A stretch of DNA of 64,000 bases from Emcibacter nanhaiensis (GTDB lineage: Bacteria > Pseudomonadota > Alphaproteobacteria > Sphingomonadales > Emcibacteraceae), in assembly GCF_006385175.1 (NCBI RefSeq), contig NZ_VFIY01000006.1:1-64000 (forward strand). The letters run 5' to 3'. This document shows, one piece after another, positions 39,673 through 48,159 of the stretch (positions are counted from its first letter, which is position 1; every line of letters begins with the position of its first letter). Under the pieces are notes generated by a model that saw only the letters and a list, made by a program, of their open reading frames with translations, was not told the DNA's origin and did not search any database. The position numbers were made by a program, and so were the translations under genes.

Positions 39673-42600
39673 ATGCTCTACGGCTTTTCCAGACGCAATT
39701 TCATGAAATTGAGCAGCGCCTCGCTCCTGGCGCTGGGGCCGTTTGTTCCACGGGCACCATCTGCAAATGGGGCCAGTCCAGTCTCCTCTGTCAAGGGAAT
39801 GCCAGTGTTCCAGCGACCCCGCCTGCGCTGGTGGTGGCCGGGCGGTTATATTGAACCCTCGCAAATTGAAAAAGAAGTCCGCCAGATGGCGGCGGCCGGA
39901 TTTGGCGGTTTCGAAATCGCCGACGTCAGGGACGGTGTCACCGTCTCCATGGATCCGGAAATATATGGCTGGGGCAGTCCCAGATGGATTGCCGGTGTCG
40001 AGCAGGCCCTGGAGACCGCCGTTGAACTGGATATGAAAGTCGATCTCACCATCGGTGCCCATTGGCCTACCGGCGTGCCGGGGGTGACGCCGGATGATGA
40101 GGCCGCCGCCAAGGAAATCGTCCATGGTGCGGCTATAGTATCGGGCGGGGATAAATACTCCGGGTCACTTCCTCAGTCCGGTACAGTACCGGCGGGCGTT
40201 GAGCAGACAGGAATTCCAGCTACTGTCACCCCAGAACTGATAGCCGTCCAGGCCTACAAAGAACTCAGAACAAATGAACAAGGCGTGGTACTCCTTGAGA
40301 GCTCTTCCTTGATCGATCTCACGGATGCGGTTAGGGGCGGCAGCCTGGAATGGACGGCGCCGGATAATGACGTATGGCATATCATCGCTTACTGGATGCG
40401 CGGCACCGGCCAGCTGCAGAATATTTTCATTCGCAACCGGGACCTGTCCATGCTGGCGACGCCGACCCCCTATGTGGTGGATATTTTCGGCAAAGCCGGG
40501 GCCGAGGCCTGCATCGACTATTGGGAAGGATATCTTCTACCGCCCCGGACCAGGCAGCTGCTGGCCCGTATCGGCGGCAATTTCTTCGAAGATTCCCTGG
40601 AGTTGAGTGCGATCCAGCACTGGTCTCCGGAATTGCCGCGGGAATTTGCCACAAGGCGCGGTTATGATATCCAGCCCTTCCTGCCGCTCTTGACGGTTAA
40701 GCCCGAGACCAAAATCGGACTGCCGTTCGGGCCGCAAACGAGACCTGTACCGGCCTATGGTTTTGCTGACGTGGATACGGAACTGTTTTTCCATGATTTC
40801 GAAAAGACTTTGGGAGAAATGTATCTCGATAACCGCATTCGGCCGTTGCAGGACTGGGCCAACAGCCTGGGCATGGGGTTCCGTGTGCAATGTATCGGTA
40901 GCTCGGTGGATTCCGGCAGGGCTGCCGCCTTCGCGACGGTGCCGGAAGGGGACAACAGCTGCACCATGGATGCCTTCCGCGTCCTGGCCGCCGGGCGAGA
41001 TATCGGCGGGGGAAAATTATTGTCCAGTGAGGCGGCCACCTTTGTCGGCGGCCAGGCGCATATTGCGGACTGGAAGCTGTTGCAGTTTATGGTGCAGCGT
41101 GACTTTGCCGGCGGCGTCAACCAGCTTGTGTTGCATGGGCACAGCTATCTGGATGCTCCGGATGCTGGGTGGCCGGGTTTTTCGGCGTTCGGGCGGGCGA
41201 TCGGTAACGACTGGGGACCGCGTAGCCCACTATGGACTGTGGCGCCCGATGTTTCTTCTTATCTGGCCAATCTCCAGGCCATTTTGCAGAAAGGCAAAAG
41301 CGTCTCTGATCTCGCGATCTTGCACCTGGGAGGCGGTGTCGAGGCCGAACTCGCGGATATGAGCCTGGTTTACGCCGGCTACAGCTATCAGTTTTTCAGC
41401 GAGGGCCTGCTTGATCACCCCAATGTCTTTGTCCGGGACGGAAAGCTTGCGCCCGACGGACCAGCCTATAAAGCGCTGGTCATTCATAATGCAAAGGCCA
41501 TGTCACTCGCCACGGCGGAAAAGATTGTGCAGCTTGCGGCGCAAGGGTTGCCGGTCTTGATCGTTGGACAGTTGCCTACTGATGTACCCGGCCTCCTGGG
41601 GGAACGAAAAGAGCTGGAGGAAATTTTCAGCCGATTGGTGAAGCATAAGAATGCGGCGCAGCTCAATGACCTATCGGAAGTCGTCCGCTGGCTGAAAAAG
41701 CGTCATGTCGCTTCTTCTGTGAAGCTCTCCAGAAAAGCCCGCATCATGCCGGTTCGCCGCCGGGACACGGCAGGGGACTATTATTATCTGCTCAACGATG
41801 CGGATGCGGCGGTGGAGCTTTCCATTTCCCTGGCCGGTCGGGGAGAACCCTATCTGCTGGATATGTGCGATGGCAGTACCGAGCCTATCGTCAATTATGT
41901 CCGAACCGGAGAGTATGTGGAAATACCGCTCAAGTTTCTCGCCAGTGAGGCCAAGGTTATTGGACTGGTGAAAGACGGCCAAGTTGAGGTCGCTCATCCA
42001 AAAGCGCATGTTGTGAAAGGTGACGGGGAGTGGGGTGTTCGGAACGGGGGCCTTTGTTTCAAGGCGTTCACTCCGGGACGGGTGATCGGCCAACTGAGCG
42101 ATGGCAAACGTTTTGCCCTGGAGGTGCCCGGAATCAGGGAAAATGTCATACCGGACCAATGGTCCCTGCATGTGGATGACTGGCGTCCGGGTGAGGGGCG
42201 ACTGGAGACAAAGCATCTAAGTTATGAGCTTACACTCGATGCCTTGAAACCGTGGAGTGAAATTCCCGAGCTGCGCAAGGTTTCCGGTATTGGCAGCTAT
42301 CGGACCATTATCCCTGTCGAAGGGGGCTGGCGGAGTGACGACGGTGCTGTGCTGGACTTCGGAAAGGTCGGTGGGAGCTGTCGCGTGAGCATCAACGGCA
42401 AACAGCTTCCACCCGTCAACCAGATGCATCCGAAAGTGGACGTCAGCAACTATCTGCAGCAGGGAAGGAACCTTCTGGAGGTCACGGTGGCGACAACGCT
42501 GAACAACAGGCTGCTGGCTGAAGGGATTACCAGCAACTTTGATATCCGACCTGAGGAGGAGAGTGTGGGTGAGGAAGAACCTGCAAACTCCTCGAGCCCG

Positions 42601-42768
42601 CTTGATCCGCCTACCGGCCGGCAATTCGGAGCGCCGGTTCAGCAATCCGGCCCGATGTCCTTTTTACCGGGAGCCGGTGTGCCGGGCGGACAACGTACAG
42701 AAAAGGAATATGGCCTGATCGGGCCTGTAGTTTTGCAATTTTATAAACTAGTCCCGGTTCAGGACTGA
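39673..42768 (+). CDS. GH106-like alpha-L-rhamnosidase, Tat-exported
   Basis: 1031-residue predicted glycoside hydrolase. The N-terminus has a twin-arginine signal (SRRNFMKLSSASLLALG, near residues 6-22). RLRWWWPGGYIEPSQIEKEV and MAAAGFGGFEI near 50-82 are typical of the GH106 family. The C-terminal part (about 850-960) looks like a galactose-binding-type beta-sandwich. GH106 enzymes remove alpha-L-rhamnose from flavonoid glycosides or plant and algal polysaccharides. The target here is unknown. No rhamnose catabolic gene is adjacent. Confidence 0.8.
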   Translation: MLYGFSRRNFMKLSSASLLALGPFVPRAPSANGASPVSSVKGMPVFQRPRLRWWWPGGYIEPSQIEKEVRQMAAAGFGGFEIADVRDGVTVSMDPEIYGWGSPRWIAGVEQALETAVELDMKVDLTIGAHWPTGVPGVTPDDEAAAKEIVHGAAIVSGGDKYSGSLPQSGTVPAGVEQTGIPATVTPELIAVQAYKELRTNEQGVVLLESSSLIDLTDAVRGGSLEWTAPDNDVWHIIAYWMRGTGQLQNIFIRNRDLSMLATPTPYVVDIFGKAGAEACIDYWEGYLLPPRTRQLLARIGGNFFEDSLELSAIQHWSPELPREFATRRGYDIQPFLPLLTVKPETKIGLPFGPQTRPVPAYGFADVDTELFFHDFEKTLGEMYLDNRIRPLQDWANSLGMGFRVQCIGSSVDSGRAAAFATVPEGDNSCTMDAFRVLAAGRDIGGGKLLSSEAATFVGGQAHIADWKLLQFMVQRDFAGGVNQLVLHGHSYLDAPDAGWPGFSAFGRAIGNDWGPRSPLWTVAPDVSSYLANLQAILQKGKSVSDLAILHLGGGVEAELADMSLVYAGYSYQFFSEGLLDHPNVFVRDGKLAPDGPAYKALVIHNAKAMSLATAEKIVQLAAQGLPVLIVGQLPTDVPGLLGERKELEEIFSRLVKHKNAAQLNDLSEVVRWLKKRHVASSVKLSRKARIMPVRRRDTAGDYYYLLNDADAAVELSISLAGRGEPYLLDMCDGSTEPIVNYVRTGEYVEIPLKFLASEAKVIGLVKDGQVEVAHPKAHVVKGDGEWGVRNGGLCFKAFTPGRVIGQLSDGKRFALEVPGIRENVIPDQWSLHVDDWRPGEGRLETKHLSYELTLDALKPWSEIPELRKVSGIGSYRTIIPVEGGWRSDDGAVLDFGKVGGSCRVSINGKQLPPVNQMHPKVDVSNYLQQGRNLLEVTVATTLNNRLLAEGITSNFDIRPEEESVGEEEPANSSSPLDPPTGRQFGAPVQQSGPMSFLPGAGVPGGQRTEKEYGLIGPVVLQFYKLVPVQD

Positions 42769-42813
42769 ATTTCCATAATTTGAAACGCGTGACACCAGGA
42801 AAGGAAACAGTAG

Positions 42814-43182
42814 ATGATTAAAAGAATAATGATTGTTGGCTTGATGGCGGGAGTGTCGCCTCTTACGGCCTGTGCAGATGAAGAGACACCGGCCAAAGGC
42901 GCGAAACTGGATATCAGACCCTATGTTGAAGCCATTGATGCCAACGGCGACGGTTACATGAGCCACGCGGAATGGCAGAAGGTTGGAGCGCCGCAAAGTT
43001 CATTTCAGATGCTGGACAAAGACAAGGACGGAAATGTCACATTCGAGGAAATGGATTCTGAAGCGCCGCCGCCGGGAATAGATGCCAATAAGGACGGCAA
43101 GCTGACGCTGCAGGAAATGCTCGACTTTGACAAGATCATGTCGGAGAAGATGAAAAACCAGGCTCCGCCGCCGCCCAGGTGA
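42814..43182 (+). CDS. EF-hand calcium-binding lipoprotein
   Basis: 122 residues. A lipobox-like LTAC near residue 20 suggests lipidation at Cys, so it is probably an envelope protein. Calcium loops of EF-hand type are visible: DANGDGYMSHAEW, DKDKDGNVTFEEM and DANKDGKLTLQEM. The region before the final QAPPPPR is Pro-rich. It may be a calcium sensor or buffer. It is 45 nt after the hydrolase and likely in its transcript. Confidence 0.85.
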   Translation: MIKRIMIVGLMAGVSPLTACADEETPAKGAKLDIRPYVEAIDANGDGYMSHAEWQKVGAPQSSFQMLDKDKDGNVTFEEMDSEAPPPGIDANKDGKLTLQEMLDFDKIMSEKMKNQAPPPPR

Positions 43183-43210
43183 TTTATCTGACGCAGAAGT
43201 AAATTAAAAA

Positions 43211-43235
43211 AGCAGGCTACCCAAGCCTGCTTTTT
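43211..43235. terminator. Bidirectional terminator between EF-hand and PepSY genes
   Basis: An 8-bp stem AGCAGGCT/AGCCTGCT with a 5-nt loop, an A-run before and a T-run after, between convergent genes. Confidence 0.9.
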
Positions 43236-43260
43236 ATTTGAGAAAATAAATGTGTGAGAG

Positions 43261-43809
43261 CTACTTCCAGAACAGGCCGGATTTGCCGCCCTTTTTGCGC
43301 TTCTTGTACATGTCAATATAGAAGAAAAAGCCAGTGCCACTTAAAAGCAACAGGCTGACGCCCAGAAGCACACTGATGATCCTGCCGATCAGGTCGAAGC
43401 TATAGCCCGCATGGAGGTTCTGCAGCACCAGATGGTATCCCGCCGGTTTCGGGAGAGGGGGAAGGATCTGCCCGTTTGCCAGGTCGACAGTGACCTTGGG
43501 TCCGAAAGGCATGGTTGAGCCGACCGTTGCCGTGGTCCTGTTCTCTGCAAAAGTCAGGGTAATGGCTTCTGCGGAAATATCAGGCCGCTGTTCACGGATG
43601 ATGTCAGCGGCTTGGACAATCAAGGTCTCCAGCCGGACGTTGTCCGGCAGGTCCTGGCGCGGACGCGGGGCAGGTGGCGCTTCAGTGCCGGGCGGGGCCT
43701 GTCCGGTCAGCCACAAGTCCAGTTGCAGGCCGATGCCGGTAATGGCGACGAAAATGAGAACCAGTGAAGCGACCAGCCCGGCCCATCTGTGGTATCTGCG
43801 TAATATCAT
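43261..43809 (-). CDS. PepSY-associated transmembrane protein
   Basis: 182 residues. It has an N-terminal membrane segment after RRYHRWAG (about 8-28), a periplasmic PepSY-like part and a C-terminal membrane segment (IGRIISVLLGVSLLLLSGTG, about 145-165) with a basic tail. Such short proteins often accompany TonB-dependent transport or metal reduction. Upstream lies the IS200-like insertion, which may have cut it off from a former promoter. Confidence 0.8.
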   Translation of the reverse strand: MILRRYHRWAGLVASLVLIFVAITGIGLQLDLWLTGQAPPGTEAPPAPRPRQDLPDNVRLETLIVQAADIIREQRPDISAEAITLTFAENRTTATVGSTMPFGPKVTVDLANGQILPPLPKPAGYHLVLQNLHAGYSFDLIGRIISVLLGVSLLLLSGTGFFFYIDMYKKRKKGGKSGLFWK

Positions 43810-43835
43810 TTTGGATCTCCCGATGTCTGAATAGA

Positions 43836-44382
43836 TACCCCCGGCTAAAGCCGGGGTCCTATTGCTTACGCAGCGTCCGTTTCACGGCCGCCTGTTACAA
43901 CTCCTGACGGAGTTGTCCTGAATCCTGTTGTCCCTGGAGCTCCACATATCGACGGATTGTTTCTTCATCAAGGCCGATGCTGCTCACGAAATAGCCGGGT
44001 GACCATACGATATTCTCGTTCCAATAGACCTTGCCCAGCCAGGGAAAAAACTTGCGCATCTTCGACGACAATTGGCTTTTGAGACGCCCCATCACATCCG
44101 CAATACTGTACTTCGGCGGGATCGTCATGAGCATATGGAGATGATCTTCATCAAAGCCAATTGTCTCTATGTTCACCCCCGGCATTTCCCGAAGCAGCCC
44201 CGGCAGCGTCTTGCGAATATACGAACAGACACCAGGCTTCAGGATCTTTCGGCGATATTTGCAGACCCAGACGATATGGTACTGAAGACAGTACATGCTA
44301 TGTGCAGTTTTAATGACTTCCATAGCTGCACAATATCGCCTCAAGGCTCATTCATCCACGGCTAAAGCCGTGGTGTTCTGTC
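43836..44382 (-). mobile_element. IS200/IS605-type insertion sequence (tnpA only)
   Basis: A single transposase gene lies between two subterminal hairpins sharing the core GGCTAAAGCC: one at 43839-43856 (CCCCGGCTAAAGCCGGGG) and one at 44356-44373 (CCACGGCTAAAGCCGTGG). There are no terminal inverted repeats, as expected for HUH transposons. Exact ends and the cleavage tetranucleotides are not determined. No tnpB. Confidence 0.85.
43895..44323 (-). CDS. tnpA: IS200/IS605-family transposase TnpA
   Basis: 142 residues from the ATG at 44323; a start 7 codons upstream is possible. The HUH motif HLH in DEDHLHMLM lies near residue 62, the family N-terminus is YHIVWVCKYRRKIL and the likely catalytic Tyr lies in SPGYFVSS near residue 113. 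It moves single-stranded DNA by a Y1 mechanism. The reading frame looks intact, so the element may be active. Confidence 0.93.
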   Translation of the reverse strand: MEVIKTAHSMYCLQYHIVWVCKYRRKILKPGVCSYIRKTLPGLLREMPGVNIETIGFDEDHLHMLMTIPPKYSIADVMGRLKSQLSSKMRKFFPWLGKVYWNENIVWSPGYFVSSIGLDEETIRRYVELQGQQDSGQLRQEL

Positions 44383-44393
44383 TTCGACCGCAT

Positions 44394-44423
44394 AAAAAAA
44401 CGACCCGCAATTTTTGCGGGTCG
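44394..44423 (-). terminator. Terminator of the SnoaL-like gene
   Basis: A perfect 10-bp stem (44401-44410 with 44414-44423) with a 3-nt loop and a run of seven A before it, read as U on the minus strand, just downstream of the gene ending at 44440. Confidence 0.9.
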
Positions 44424-44439
44424 TCTGATCTATCCAGCT

Positions 44440-45264
44440 TTAGTAGGAAAATGTTTCGCTGAAGGTGTAGTAGGGGTCCGGAATTGGCGGATAAATGATA
44501 GAGGTGCGTTCCGGGCTGAAAGTAGGATAGGAATATTTGGGTTTGGTAAAGCCCGGCGGCATGTCTTTCATACGCTCGCCGGCCTGGACCATGACGTCCT
44601 CTTTCTTGTCCAGCCAGTTTCCGTTTTCGATGGAAGGTGTGAAGTCATAAGCCATCTGCAGGTGCCAGATTTTCCACACACCGTTTTCCTTAATGAAGTC
44701 GGCGCCGTATTTTTCCCAGAAGAAGGTGCCTTTGACGACGGCTTTCCCGTCTTCAATGGCAGTGAAGAGGCCCATACCCGGTGAATACCAGATGCCCTTG
44801 GCGGTTTTACCGTCACCGGCAACCTCGATAACCGGTGTGGTATTGGTATGCATGGCCCATTCATGGCCGGCGCCCAGGTTTTCCGGAATATTTTTGATAT
44901 TGGGATTCACTTCGCTCAGCGCCTTCAGGGCTTTTTCGCGGTTTTTCTGGTTTTCTTCTCCGTAAGCCCGGCGCACGGTTTCCAGGCCGTTCATCACCCA
45001 CATAGGGCTGGCGAAAGTCGCGGTTTTGGCATTCGGACCGTCTTTGGCTACCCACAGAGCCTCGATTTCTTCCGAATTCAGGCCGGCAGCATGGTAATAG
45101 GCATGTTTGCTCATGGTGTTCTGCACTTCCAGCATGGCCAGGGCCCGTTCGGCCGCCGAGATTGTTTTTCTTTCCGCTGCTGTTGACGGTGTTGCGATCA
45201 TGCTGAACATGAGTGCCATGAGGCACGCCAGCATCGGCAGGCCTGTTTTCCTGTTATATGTCAT
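44440..45264 (-). CDS. Secreted SnoaL/NTF2-like protein
   Basis: 274 residues. A signal peptide (about 1-29) ends STA-A. The mature N-terminal part (about 35-205) has the NTF2-like pattern of an initial helix with AMLEVQNTMSKHAYYHAAG and a strand-rich end ...GVWKIWHLQMAYDF. The C-terminal tail is rich in Pro and Tyr. The cone fold often holds small hydrophobic ligands or enzymes such as hydratases and cyclases. Substrate and activity are unknown. Last gene of island A, with its own terminator. Confidence 0.65.
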   Translation of the reverse strand: MTYNRKTGLPMLACLMALMFSMIATPSTAAERKTISAAERALAMLEVQNTMSKHAYYHAAGLNSEEIEALWVAKDGPNAKTATFASPMWVMNGLETVRRAYGEENQKNREKALKALSEVNPNIKNIPENLGAGHEWAMHTNTTPVIEVAGDGKTAKGIWYSPGMGLFTAIEDGKAVVKGTFFWEKYGADFIKENGVWKIWHLQMAYDFTPSIENGNWLDKKEDVMVQAGERMKDMPPGFTKPKYSYPTFSPERTSIIYPPIPDPYYTFSETFSY

Positions 45265-45663
45265 TATTTACCTCTCCATATTTCTAATTCAGTGGTGCGC
45301 GAATTTTCCCGAAAGAAAAACATTTCAGTTCCGGAAAGACAGAAGCCGCAAAATCCCCTCCCTTATTCATTGTGGGACCGCTCCCAATTCGGGGTAAAAC
45401 AAAAATTTCAAGGTATGCGTCCATGAAAATAATGAATTTCCTGCTCGCAGTCAGGCTTGGTTACCCAAGTTAACTACACACGATTTGCGCGCACCAGGTC
45501 AACGCGATTGTATGAATAATATCTATTGACGATATGTGATGCTTGTATAGATGAGTAGATGCCAATCGCTTGGCCAGTTCCATGGTGTAAGGTATTTGAC
45601 TTTCTGGTATATCATGACGGAGACCTTGTTATCTGAATGTCTACCTTATTGAACTGAGTCTAG
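45265..45663. other. Intergenic region, no gene seen
   Basis: About 400 bases upstream of the SnoaL-like gene and before the island A right end. It is AT-rich with no convincing coding frame. It should contain the promoter of the minus-strand SnoaL-like gene; I could not pick a clear -35/-10 pair. Confidence 0.5.
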
Positions 45664-45690
45664 AGTGCGCATTAAGTGCGCACTTTCTTT
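45664..45690 (+). terminator. Hairpin of the conserved island right end (copy 1)
   Basis: An 8-bp stem AGTGCGCA/TGCGCACT with a 5-nt loop and a T-rich tail. The same GTGCGCA hairpin stands at 59970-59995 at a similar distance from the att copy. No gene obviously reads into it now, so it may be left over from an island end gene. Confidence 0.7.
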
Positions 45691-45725
45691 TCTAACATGC
45701 TGTCGAATATAGACTTTCCAGTGCC

Positions 45726-45741
45726 TCTCGGCCGCACCAAT
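45726..45741 (+). repeat. Attachment-site core 2 (between the two islands)
   Basis: A perfect 16-nt copy of the tRNA-Leu 3' end (TCTCGGCCGCACCAAT). The rest of the tRNA is absent, so it is a displaced att site, not a tRNA gene. It marks the island A/island B junction. Confidence 0.85.
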
Positions 45742-45767
45742 CTTCCCAAATTTTTCTGAATATTCCC
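45739..45767 (+). repeat. Arm-like repeats after att core 2
   Basis: AATCTTCCC followed 20 nt later by AATATTCCC. The first unit agrees with the unit at 35867-35886 at about 15 of 20 positions. This implies that both islands have related left ends. Confidence 0.45.
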
Positions 45768-45964
45768 AACAGCAAGAAACTTTCTGCTAAACGGGCGGAA
45801 AAGCAGGGAACTATTAATTGGTCAGGAAATGTAAACAGGCATTTTCAGGACGACAACTTCGGCCCAAACCCTGCCCCACAACCGACGAAATAAAAACTCC
45901 TCGCATCCATTTTCCCGGCAGGGTGTCTTGACGCTGGTTAATGCCGTGCGTCTCCTGGCAAGTG

Positions 45965-47824
45965 TCACCCCTGACTTTTTTCTGTTCTCTTTTTGAGGCG
46001 GTAGTCCAGACGCGCTCGGGTGATACGAAGAAGTTTGGCTGCATTGCTCACGTTGTTGCCAGCGGCTTTCATGGCATTATCAACAAGAATATCTTCCATC
46101 TCGTCAAGGGAAAGGCTGCTGCCGATGAACCGGCTTGCGATATCCTGTATGTGCTCTTCTTCTATGCTGGTCCGTTCACTGCCGTTACCTTTCTTTTGCC
46201 TAAGACTGCCCTCCTCATCCAGGCGGAAAACGGAAGACGTCATTTTCTCGCCATATGTGAAAAGGTGACAGAGATCAATTGAGCCGTTTTCCGGTGCCAT
46301 GATGACACCGCGTTCGATCACATTCTCAAGTTCCCTGATATTCCCTGGCCAGTCGTAGCTGAGCAGGGCTTCGACGGCTTTGGACGTAAATCCGGTGACA
46401 TTTTTCATGTGGATTTTGATGAAGCGTTTCAGGAAACTGTCCATCAGCAGGGGGATATCGTCCCGCCGTTCTCGCAGAGGAGGGATGCGGATGGGGAACA
46501 CATTCAGGCGGAAGAAAAGATCCTCCCGGAAACGTCCTTCGCTTACTTCTTTATGCAGATCGACGTTCGTTGCGGCAATTACTCTCACATTTATACGTTT
46601 TGTTGTTGTGCTGCCGACCCGCTCGATTTCTTTTTCCTGCAAGGCGCGCAGAAGCTTTCCCTGGGACGCCAAGCTCAGTGTCCCGGCTTCATCAAGGAAA
46701 ATCGTACCGTTATTGGCAAGTTCAAATCGGCCGGGGCGAGAGGTTACTGCACCGGTAAAAGCGCCCTTTTCAACCCCGAACAGCTCTGATTCAATAAGGT
46801 TTTCAGGTATGGCAGCGCAATTGACGGCAACAAACGGGGCGTCTGCGCGATTGCTGATACGGTAAAGGGTTCTGGCGAACATTTCCTTGCCGACCCCGGT
46901 TTCACCAAGGAACAGAACAGTGGCATTAGTTGGCGCCACCCGTGAGAGCATGTGGCAAGCGGCACTGAAACGGGCGGATACTCCCACCATTTCCGTATAG
47001 GGGCTGTCGATTTCCTCTTTGCCGGGCAAGGCGTTGACATCGGGCGTATATTCATCCGGAACACGTTCCTTCGGAGTGAGTGGGAGGGAGCTTTTTCTGA
47101 CCGTGACGGGCTCCATTTCTTCCACTTTTTTGTTCACAAACGGCTGAGGTTTGAAATATTTGAGGTCGTTTTCCGGATTTTCCCATTCACTTGCCGGCTT
47201 GCCGATCACTCGGCAGGTTTCATGCCCCAGGGCACTGCACTGCACTTCACGGAACAGGATGGGACGTCCCATTGTCACGCTGGCATACCCGCTGGCATAT
47301 CCTGTCTGCATCCAGCATACGGGTTCCGAACCGATGCCGTAGTTGTTAATGTGGACCTCGCCTTCAGAGGAGTCACGCCAGACAAATTCGCCATAGAATT
47401 TGCCTTTGGTGACATCGATCTCAAGCTTGACGGGCTCGACAATGACTATTCCCTCCAGGGCATGAAGCTGCGGGCCGGCAAGGAATAAATCCATGATGTC
47501 ATCCTGCTTGCTGCGCACTTTCATGGCAAGCTGCGCATCCCGCGTTCCACAGGTATATCCCATTCTTGTCAACAGGCCCCGTGCTGTCTCGATCCCGAAT
47601 GCTTCAATCAACTCAATGCGTAAAGCGCCCATGGAATAGGAATCGATCAGGAGCATTCTCCTGTTGTCAAGCCAGATCCGGCCGTCATCGGGCGAGAAGT
47701 GAAGCCGTTCGGTGAGGTCGCCGATCTGGGGCAGGAGAGCAGAGGTCTCGGGATCAATCAATGGTCTCGAAGTGTCGACTTTTGAGGCGCTGGAAGCGGA
47801 CTCTGCTGGGGATGTGTCTGACAT
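45965..47824 (-). CDS. XylR/DmpR-type sigma-54-dependent activator
   Basis: 619-residue enhancer-binding protein. The N-terminal sensing part (about 35-215) resembles XylR_N plus V4R, which bind aromatic effectors directly, with cysteines in CSALGHETC. The AAA+ domain (about 280-515) has Walker A GETGVGKE and the sigma-54 contact loop GAFTGA. A Fis-type helix-turn-helix ends the protein ([20 protein letters not shown]). Divergent from the monooxygenase operon, whose promoter is of sigma-54 type, so it is the likely regulator. Confidence 0.93.
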   Translation of the reverse strand: MSDTSPAESASSASKVDTSRPLIDPETSALLPQIGDLTERLHFSPDDGRIWLDNRRMLLIDSYSMGALRIELIEAFGIETARGLLTRMGYTCGTRDAQLAMKVRSKQDDIMDLFLAGPQLHALEGIVIVEPVKLEIDVTKGKFYGEFVWRDSSEGEVHINNYGIGSEPVCWMQTGYASGYASVTMGRPILFREVQCSALGHETCRVIGKPASEWENPENDLKYFKPQPFVNKKVEEMEPVTVRKSSLPLTPKERVPDEYTPDVNALPGKEEIDSPYTEMVGVSARFSAACHMLSRVAPTNATVLFLGETGVGKEMFARTLYRISNRADAPFVAVNCAAIPENLIESELFGVEKGAFTGAVTSRPGRFELANNGTIFLDEAGTLSLASQGKLLRALQEKEIERVGSTTTKRINVRVIAATNVDLHKEVSEGRFREDLFFRLNVFPIRIPPLRERRDDIPLLMDSFLKRFIKIHMKNVTGFTSKAVEALLSYDWPGNIRELENVIERGVIMAPENGSIDLCHLFTYGEKMTSSVFRLDEEGSLRQKKGNGSERTSIEEEHIQDIASRFIGSSLSLDEMEDILVDNAMKAAGNNVSNAAKLLRITRARLDYRLKKRTEKSQG

Positions 47825-48159
47825 TCTTGGTGTCCTTGTTACATTCCGAACTCAGGTTCATATTTTTGTTAATGGTAGGGAGTGAAGTTAATAAAATTAT
47901 GAACTCTGGTTTTTTCAATGAGATCAAAAAAACTTCAGGCTGGCAATTTATTTTGTTGCTAATTTATCTTCCTTCGCCCTAATGGTTCTATAATGTATTG
48001 AAAACAAACAATAAAAAAATGCATAAGAGGTCGGGAATATAATTTTTTTCCAATTATCCGGCTGTATTTACCGTTATTGGCATCTCATTTGCATATTTAG
48101 TCCCGGAGGCTGAAAAAGTCATAATATCATAAATACAATATTGTCTGGGAGATAATTGT
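47825..48159. promoter_or_regulatory. Divergent control region of the monooxygenase operon
   Basis: 335 bases with no gene, AT-rich, between the activator and the operon. It should hold the activator's upstream binding sites and an integration-host-factor-type bend. A TTTTTT...AAAAAA-flanked element at about 47909-47932 is a weak candidate only. The sigma-54 core is listed separately. Confidence 0.6.
48077..48093 (+). promoter_or_regulatory. Sigma-54 (-24/-12) promoter
   Basis: TTGGCATCTCATTTGCA has the GG (48079-48080) and GC (48091-48092) dinucleotides separated by exactly 10 bp, and matches the consensus closely. Transcription should begin near 48104, about 56 nt before the first ATG. A bacterial enhancer-binding protein is encoded divergently next door. 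Confidence 0.85.

Larger units (their letters stand above)
35870..45741. mobile_element. Genomic island A at tRNA-Leu (rhamnoside-use cargo)
   Basis: About 9.9 kb bounded by the tRNA 3' end and a perfect 16-nt copy of it. The cargo is a LacI regulator, TonB receptor, GH106-like hydrolase, EF-hand lipoprotein, PepSY protein, an IS200-like insertion and a secreted SnoaL-like protein. No integrase, relaxase or phage gene is recognisable, so it is probably decayed or moved by an integrase acting in trans. Confidence 0.75.

Noticed and set aside
45664-45741. A second, partial tRNA gene at the island junction
   Set aside because: Only the last 16 nt of the tRNA are present with no other arms; it is an attachment-site copy.
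45814-46044. 76-codon minus-strand frame that could be an integrase remnant next to the island junction
   Set aside because: Overlaps the 3' end of the sigma-54 activator and shows no recombinase signature such as the Arg-His-Arg-Tyr set.
47909-47932. T-run/A-run flanked element as an upstream activator site for the XylR-type protein
   Set aside because: Only the homopolymer flanks are symmetric; the centre is not palindromic, so it may be chance in AT-rich DNA.
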